A stretch of DNA of 64,000 bases, from contig CM049322.1 of NCBI GenBank assembly GCA_026874595.1, forward strand, positions 7,489,900 to 7,553,899. The letters run 5' to 3'. The position numbers and the translations under genes were made by a program. This DNA comes from Sipunculus nudus (Eukaryota > Annelida > Sipuncula > Golfingiida > Sipunculidae). Positions 58,892 through 64,000 of the stretch are shown here, piece by piece (within the stretch, counting starts at the first letter, position 1; each line of letters begins with the position of its first letter). The notes under the pieces are model-generated. The model did not search any database. It worked only from the letters and a program-made list of their open reading frames with translations, and was not told the DNA's origin.

Positions 58892-60004
58892 ATGGGTGCC
58901 GCTGGTGGTGACTGGATTTCGTGTTCGCAGAGGTTTGCTTACCATTTGGTACTGTTTTTTGTATTGATGGGGTGTATCCTCCGGCTTACTTTATTTTTTG
59001 TACTGTACAGTGACCTATGTCTGGCAACCTATGTGACTCCGAGATCGGCTGCGCCTTCTCCGTACCATGTATTCAGATTCTTCGACATCAATCTGACAAA
59101 CAGCGAGGCCCAGTATGCGTGCGGTATGTTACAGGATGGCAGGTGGTACCTGCCTGCACCGGATGACAGCCATGACGGGTTATCGTTCCACACAGAATTG
59201 ACTGATTTCATGAACAGTACTGGTATTTCCGAAGCGTGGATTTCGCTGAAAGGGAACAAGCTCAAAGGATGGCGGGTGTCCGGGACGAAACCTTTCAAAG
59301 GCAGGGTACAGCATAACGGGGAGCAACACAGACACTGCGCCAGGATACAATATCGATATGAAGCTGCTGTGAGTGAGTCGTGTAATGACGACGTCAAACT
59401 GTTTGTATGCGTTGTGCCGTCTTCTAGCCATCTGTTCTTCAGTAATCTCTGCAACGGAGAGTACGGACCGTGCTACGTGATTATGCGTGGCGCCGCAAGT
59501 TGGTTTGCGGCTAAAAGCATGTGCGTTTACATAGGGGCACGCATGGCCGTCGTTCATAATGAACAGGAAGCTACAGCGCTGAATAAGTTCATAAAATCTA
59601 AGATATCCGGTGCAACGGAATATTGGGTGGACCTGGTGAACCACGTTTGGAAATACCGTCTGCCTGGAAACCGGACTGCGGTTCCCGACATGTACTTTTG
59701 GTACAGACAACGACCTGCCACCGGGAAAAATTGTGCCGTAGTAAGGAAATATCCAGACGGATATTTCTGGGAAGCTGTGGACTGCGACAGCCGCCATAAA
59801 ATCGTCTGCATGAGTCATCGTTCTTTATCGACAAGAAGTGATGGCGCAATGGTCAACGTGCCTACACGCTACCCGCACAACGCATCGGATACTGGTACTG
59901 CTACTGGGACATATTCTACCGCGTCATCACACCGCTCTATATCGCACGCCGTTATCATACGTACATGTCTATCACTGTGCGTCAGTATCATTACGTCAAT
60001 CTAA
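58892..60004 (+). CDS. Double C-type-lectin-like membrane or secreted protein
   Basis: A 370-residue protein. The ATG at 58892 lies about 60 bases past the TATA box; the open frame's GTG is earlier. A hydrophobic segment near residues 18-45 looks like a signal peptide or anchor. Two C-type-lectin-like domains follow (about 55-180 and 185-310), with SEAQYACGML / SWFAAKSMCVYIGARM type starts and FWEAVDC / WISLKG type cores, and several possible N-glycosylation sites (NLT, NST, NRT, NAS). The Ca-binding EPN/WND residues are not conserved. A Ser/Thr-rich stalk and a short C-terminal hydrophobic segment suggest a membrane or GPI anchor. It forms a pair with the next gene. Confidence 0.8.
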   Translation: MGAAGGDWISCSQRFAYHLVLFFVLMGCILRLTLFFVLYSDLCLATYVTPRSAAPSPYHVFRFFDINLTNSEAQYACGMLQDGRWYLPAPDDSHDGLSFHTELTDFMNSTGISEAWISLKGNKLKGWRVSGTKPFKGRVQHNGEQHRHCARIQYRYEAAVSESCNDDVKLFVCVVPSSSHLFFSNLCNGEYGPCYVIMRGAASWFAAKSMCVYIGARMAVVHNEQEATALNKFIKSKISGATEYWVDLVNHVWKYRLPGNRTAVPDMYFWYRQRPATGKNCAVVRKYPDGYFWEAVDCDSRHKIVCMSHRSLSTRSDGAMVNVPTRYPHNASDTGTATGTYSTASSHRSISHAVIIRTCLSLCVSIITSI

Positions 60005-60434
60005 AACATCAGACGGAAGGGTCATGAAAAACAATACGCCCCTGTATGGGGATTCACATGCGCGGAAGATATTACCCAGGAAGTAACATGACACAACGTG
60101 ACTCATGTAAATCACTTGCTGATCAGATATTTCATTTTTGTTTGTGCGTAGGCCGGTGAGGCGGATGTTTTAACACTGTTGATGCTGTAACGAAAATTAA
60201 ACCTGGTTTTTCCCGAAACATTCCCGGGGTGTAACATGACGCAATGTCACGAACTTGACACGACGACTGTTGCATCACGCAGCTATATAAAGACCAGGTC
60301 TGCCGGAGATTTGAATCATATTCGCCCAGTCTTCACAGCAGCCTGGTGTTCCGTCGGACCGAAGCCTCTGTTGCAGTAAGTGTTGTTACGTGTTACGCTT
60401 GTTCTATGCTAGAACACGTTCTCTCAGTGTGTGA
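60005..60434. other. Intergenic; TATA box
   Basis: The TATA box CTATATAAAG (60283-60292) lies about 145 bases before the next ATG. No intron is evident. Confidence 0.55.
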
Positions 60435-61760
60435 ATGCTGTTCCGTATCATCATGCTACGTTTCCATCTGCTGTATCTGTTGTTGTTCGTCACCACGTCT
60501 GCTGGCCGTTCACATCCCGCGTTCCGTTCTCTCCAATTGTCTTTGACAAACGCTGAAGCCGGGCACGCGTGCAGTATCTTAGGAGGGCAGACGTGGGCTC
60601 TGCCTGTACCCGACAATGTGTCAGACGCTGTAGCGTTTCATGAAAGACTGACTGCCTTTATGAGCAGCGCTGGTGTTACGGAATCATGGATATCTCTGAA
60701 AGGGAAGAAGCTCAAACAGTGGCGCGTGTCTGGCCGTTATCGTTTCTGCGGTACTATACGCCAGGTGTACAATATGCCGGGGCAACATTGCGCTCTGTTG
60801 AGACCTAGGGGGAACACCCTCCTCCCCTTCTACTGCAATGGACGCGACGTAGACTTTGGTTATGTCTGCGAACTGCCTACCGCTACCGGGTGTCCTCTGT
60901 GGTTTTCAGGACATTACTGTGAATGCAAACACCAGAACGGACCTTGCTACATATTCGGACCTGGTGTCAGCAGTTGGTTTGAGGCTAGGAATCTGTGTGT
61001 TAGTATAGGAGCGCGGTTGGCCTCGGTCAAGAACGAAAAAGAGATAAAGGCATTGTCCAGAGTGCTCTACAAGTCTGTTTTAGCGCGTCACGTGTACTGG
61101 CTTGATGTTGTGGACCACGTTTGGGAATACCATTTCTCAGGCAACCGGTCTGCTATTCCAGACATTTACTTTTGGTACAAAGACCAACCTAAGCCAAATA
61201 TAAACTGTGCCATCGTCAGGAAATTCCCCAAAGGTTTCTTGTGGAAAGCTGTGCCGTGCCACAGCCGCCACCAGGTGATTTGTATGAACACCATCGAACG
61301 GCACCAGAGCGTCGCGTCTGCGTACGACTTATCTGTCAGCCCGGCTCAGGATACTGCCACCTCCCGGTACCCGCTCCGTATTCCTCATCAGCTGCACGTA
61401 CATGCGTTTGCCGATCCCTCAGGACTATCTGCACGTGATCCAGGTGTATGCAAAGACGCATACATGTCGTCAGGAGACGACTCTGAACCAGGCGCTCCGT
61501 ATATACTATTTTCAGGCAGCAGCCCTGCACCTAGCACTGTTTCTTTTATATCCAACAACGCAAACAAAGACGGCTATGTTAATGTACGTTCGCTCACAAG
61601 TCCCAGTCCCATGATACCCGTCGATCCACAGCCTGTTATTCCCACAGTTGCCCCCACACACGCAATGAGAAATCTGTCTGCCGGTTTTCGAAAGCCGTTT
61701 GCAGACACATCACTGCTGCTGTCCATAGTCATCAATGCTTTAAACGTCTGCATACGTTAA
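60435..61760 (+). CDS. Double C-type-lectin-like glycoprotein
   Basis: A 441-residue paralogue of the gene at 58892. It has an N-terminal signal peptide (MLFRIIMLRFHLLYLLLF, about residues 1-22) and two C-type-lectin-like domains (about 30-150 and 155-290) with the same order of Cys and Trp residues (AEAGHACSIL, SWFEARNLCVSIG, WKAVPC). A long Pro/Ser/Thr-rich stalk follows (about 295-415), and a C-terminal hydrophobic segment (LLLSIVINALNVCI) ends the protein, suggesting a membrane or GPI anchor. The Ca-binding residues are not conserved, so carbohydrate binding is uncertain. Compared with its neighbour, the stalk is much longer. AATAAA lies at 62022. Confidence 0.85.
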   Translation: MLFRIIMLRFHLLYLLLFVTTSAGRSHPAFRSLQLSLTNAEAGHACSILGGQTWALPVPDNVSDAVAFHERLTAFMSSAGVTESWISLKGKKLKQWRVSGRYRFCGTIRQVYNMPGQHCALLRPRGNTLLPFYCNGRDVDFGYVCELPTATGCPLWFSGHYCECKHQNGPCYIFGPGVSSWFEARNLCVSIGARLASVKNEKEIKALSRVLYKSVLARHVYWLDVVDHVWEYHFSGNRSAIPDIYFWYKDQPKPNINCAIVRKFPKGFLWKAVPCHSRHQVICMNTIERHQSVASAYDLSVSPAQDTATSRYPLRIPHQLHVHAFADPSGLSARDPGVCKDAYMSSGDDSEPGAPYILFSGSSPAPSTVSFISNNANKDGYVNVRSLTSPSPMIPVDPQPVIPTVAPTHAMRNLSAGFRKPFADTSLLLSIVINALNVCIR

Positions 61761-62257
61761 GATTTGCTGCAGTCGAGGAGGGTAAAATGGAAATAGGACT
61801 GTTCTGTCGCATTCGGACGACTAGCTCTGTATATACTTAGACCATGTATAGTATAATCAAGATGTTTTCTTTTGTACAGTTGTTAGTGTCATGCAGTTTG
61901 TGTGTTATGATATATATTTGGAATTGTACAGTATTTCATACGAGTTAACCACCCCATTTACCTGTGTGGGTAGGGTAAGGCAAGGGTGACTGTATACATC
62001 GTGTGACGTGTAGCTTTATACAATAAACACATTTGTACTATGTCAAGGTTTTGTTTTGTTTTTATCTCTCATGCTCAAACACGAAATGATTGTGAACCCA
62101 CTTGTGAATGACTGTTTGTGAATCCACAAAACCTTTATTTTTTCTACCGCGACACTAATGTTTTGTTACGGTGGATTCAACAACATCACTTTATAAACAC
62201 ATAACACATCGATTTGCATTATATACAAACATTCGATTTAACACAGGCCCTCCATGT
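61761..62257. other. Convergent 3' ends
   Basis: It holds the plus-strand AATAAA at 62022-62027 and a minus-strand AATAAA (TTTATT, about 62134-62139) for the transposase-like gene. No other gene. Confidence 0.55.
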
Positions 62258-64000
62258 TCACAGTGCGGGTGCGTACACCCTGGCGCATTGCTTCAACAGT
62301 TGGTCGGGTGACAGGGCCCCTTCCTGGTATTGTGCCCACAGCTCGAACAAGCGACCTTGCATGTCCCTGTACAGTGACCGTTGGTAGCGGGCGACTTTAT
62401 GTTCTGGCAACAGCTGCACCTGAACTCTTATGTTTAAGGCCTCCTCGTACAGGAGGGCTATCAACAGGTACAGAGAAATATTTGTCCTTTTCACCCGGCT
62501 TTGTATCCTGCGGTGCCACCCTTCACAGTCATTGTTGGTTCTCACGCTCTGCATGAATCCGGACCAGGCGGCGGGAGGCCACGTTGTAGAGTTTATCCAC
62601 GTCTTCCGCACGTAGCGGGTCAACCTGCGCAGTGACTGTTTGAGTGTGGCGTTTTCCAGACGGTTGAAAGCCCCTGGTATCTCCGATGCTGGTAGGAAAG
62701 GCAGTGCTAGCAACCGTCGGCATGTCTTGTGTACCAGGTTGTTGCGGGTGTAGGCCGACTGCAGGCCCAGGCTTTGCACATGCCTCCATACGGCTTGGGT
62801 CCAGTGGAAAGCGCATCCTTTTAACCGGACGCTCGGCATGACCTTCCTGACGGCGTTCCATACAGCCTTCTCGAAGTCCAGCATTATTTCTTGTACGCAC
62901 GTGGTCGGGGGCAGCAACCCCATCAAGTGTTTGAAAACGTCAACGTAATCCTTTTCACGTTTCCCGGACATCAACACGAACACCAGTGGGACCTGTTTGT
63001 AAGTGTCGTTGCGGCGTATGAACACGTGCACGCTGTACAACTGGGTGAAAGGTTGTTTCACGAGCTTGAAGGTGCCGTCCATGTACCACCGTTTCGCTTT
63101 GGCGAGCAGTTGCAGCATGTTGCGTGTTGCAAACACGAGGTGCCTCTTACCGTCGGTGTGTATGTCACCGTGCAGGAAATCTGTTGGGACGGCTCTTTCT
63201 TCCAAGTGGAAGTCGAGGTTCCTGGGGTGGGGAGGTCTCTTGTTCTGTCTGTGCCTGTTTGCTGCGCGTATCAGGTGTTTGGTTTTAGGTATGGCCGTGC
63301 AGATTTCGCCGGGTTTCAGGTCCCTGCGTAAAACCCCTTCCACCACCTCGCCTGCCGGCGCGAACAGGTCAGCTTCTGCCTTTTTCTTTATGCTCCACGA
63401 TATCTCGGCAGCCCTGTGAGCACCCGGCAGGGGACCGTGTGTGTGGGAATGAATGCCGGGTTGGAAATGGTGTTTGCCGCCTCTTGTTCTTTGCACGACG
63501 GAAGCTTGGCAGCGGGCGCGTTTGTTGCGTTTGATGCAGTTCCAGTATACGACGCCGTTCCTCCGGAATTTCACTGTGAAACTGTACCCTGTATCTGTGA
63601 AAAGTTTGTCCTTACCCCGTTTGCTGCCACCGGATACCAAGTGCCATTTTGTCCGGTTCGCCTGATCGAGGGGCGTTTCCTGTTCGGCGTCGGCGTGTTC
63701 GTCATCGCTTCCTGTGACCGACGTTTCGTCAAACACGTCAGGCGTCCCGTAGATGTCTGCAGCGTCACGTTGTCCTTGACCTTGTCCGCTCTTGCTCAGG
63801 CAACGAGGTGAGTTCTGTGTTGATCGCGGGCTCGAGTGGCAAGAGCCAGACAGTACGTCACAAAGGCTGACGTGGAGTTTTTTTTCCTTGTCCGGGCCAG
63901 AGGGACTGCTTTCAACGCTGCTGCTGTTTATGTCGTACAGGGTGACGGAAAGCCTCTGCCTTTTGTTTTTGGGTGATGCTTCTGGCGTTGAGTTCGACCG
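62258..64000 (-). CDS. FLYWCH zinc finger / MULE transposase-like protein, partial
   Basis: The frame is open from the window edge to the stop (580 residues inside the window), so the N terminus lies outside. Upstream of residue about 100 it is low-complexity (Ser/Gln/Gly/Asp). A FLYWCH-type zinc finger (VVYWNC, then RCQA and HSHTHGP) is followed by a MULE-type transposase domain with the MDGTFK (first Asp) and DFEKA (second Asp) motifs and the GCAFHW motif, then a NDCEGWH stretch. Proteins of this architecture derive from Mutator-like elements and are common in animal genomes. I did not find terminal inverted repeats within the window. It could be an active element, a domesticated gene, or host flank. 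AATAAA on the minus strand lies about 120 bases past the stop. Confidence 0.85.
   Translation of the reverse strand, partial: RSNSTPEASPKNKRQRLSVTLYDINSSSVESSPSGPDKEKKLHVSLCDVLSGSCHSSPRSTQNSPRCLSKSGQGQGQRDAADIYGTPDVFDETSVTGSDDEHADAEQETPLDQANRTKWHLVSGGSKRGKDKLFTDTGYSFTVKFRRNGVVYWNCIKRNKRARCQASVVQRTRGGKHHFQPGIHSHTHGPLPGAHRAAEISWSIKKKAEADLFAPAGEVVEGVLRRDLKPGEICTAIPKTKHLIRAANRHRQNKRPPHPRNLDFHLEERAVPTDFLHGDIHTDGKRHLVFATRNMLQLLAKAKRWYMDGTFKLVKQPFTQLYSVHVFIRRNDTYKQVPLVFVLMSGKREKDYVDVFKHLMGLLPPTTCVQEIMLDFEKAVWNAVRKVMPSVRLKGCAFHWTQAVWRHVQSLGLQSAYTRNNLVHKTCRRLLALPFLPASEIPGAFNRLENATLKQSLRRLTRYVRKTWINSTTWPPAAWSGFMQSVRTNNDCEGWHRRIQSRVKRTNISLYLLIALLYEEALNIRVQVQLLPEHKVARYQRSLYRDMQGRLFELWAQYQEGALSPDQLLKQCARVYAPAL

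Noticed and set aside
1-64000. CRISPR array, prokaryotic operons or rRNA genes
   Set aside because: No regularly spaced direct repeats with unique spacers, no rRNA-like segments, and eukaryotic signals (TATA, AATAAA, GT-AG introns, Pol III tRNAs) throughout.
1-64000. Assignment to the malacoherpesviruses
   Set aside because: RING and BIR families are suggestive, but no core herpesvirus gene is present in the window, so the assignment is left as a possibility only.

Overview
The window looks like an accessory-gene region of a large eukaryotic double-stranded DNA virus, or an endogenised copy of one, probably from an aquatic invertebrate. The signs are short, densely packed genes on both strands, many local gene families, TATA boxes and AATAAA signals, small spliceosomal introns, and a concentration of apoptosis or innate-signalling modulators (CARD-like, BIR and RING proteins). 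Families of RING and BIR genes recall malacoherpesviruses. However, I see no polymerase, capsid, terminase or helicase gene, so no viral family can be assigned. Two eukaryotic tRNA genes, a five-exon cellular-style IAP gene, a FLYWCH/MULE transposase-like gene and about 9 kb of AT-rich gene-poor DNA mean that an invertebrate chromosome segment remains possible.

Layout. 0-11 kb, plus strand: three helical paralogues, two members of a Cys-rich family, a large CARD-like/RING protein and a small basic protein, with an array of small hairpins at 3.3-3.95 kb. 11-20.2 kb, minus strand: tRNA-Arg, a Cys-rich protein, a tandem CARD-like protein and six tandem members of a second helical family. Almost every ATG in 0-20 kb lies just after a splice acceptor, and candidate non-coding leader exons lie upstream. 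20.9-24.5 kb, minus strand: two unknown proteins with related TATA promoters. 24.5-33 kb: gene-poor, AT-rich and repeat-bearing. 33-46.9 kb: a small RING gene, a third Cys-rich family member, the IAP gene (BIR-BIR-UBA-RING, five exons), a CARD protein, a PC4-like repeat protein, and a run of CARD-RING and CARD-only genes, most with simple TATA promoters. 46.9-50.7 kb: 433-bp upstream repeats and a 794-residue regulator-like protein. 51.5-55.3 kb: a giant palindrome of hairpin-forming GC-rich repeats with tRNA-Asn in one arm. 56.4-61.8 kb: an unknown protein, a tandem CARD protein and two C-type-lectin-like secreted or membrane proteins. 62.3 kb to the right edge: a FLYWCH/MULE transposase-like gene that runs out of the window.

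How the genes may work together (inference): about ten proteins carry CARD-like death-fold domains, alone, in tandem or fused to RING, beside a complete IAP. This would suit a layered system that intercepts CARD signalling, with RING forms able to ubiquitinate partners and CARD-only forms acting as decoys or regulators. The lectin-like proteins would act at the cell or virion surface, and the 794-residue and PC4-like proteins could be nuclear regulators.
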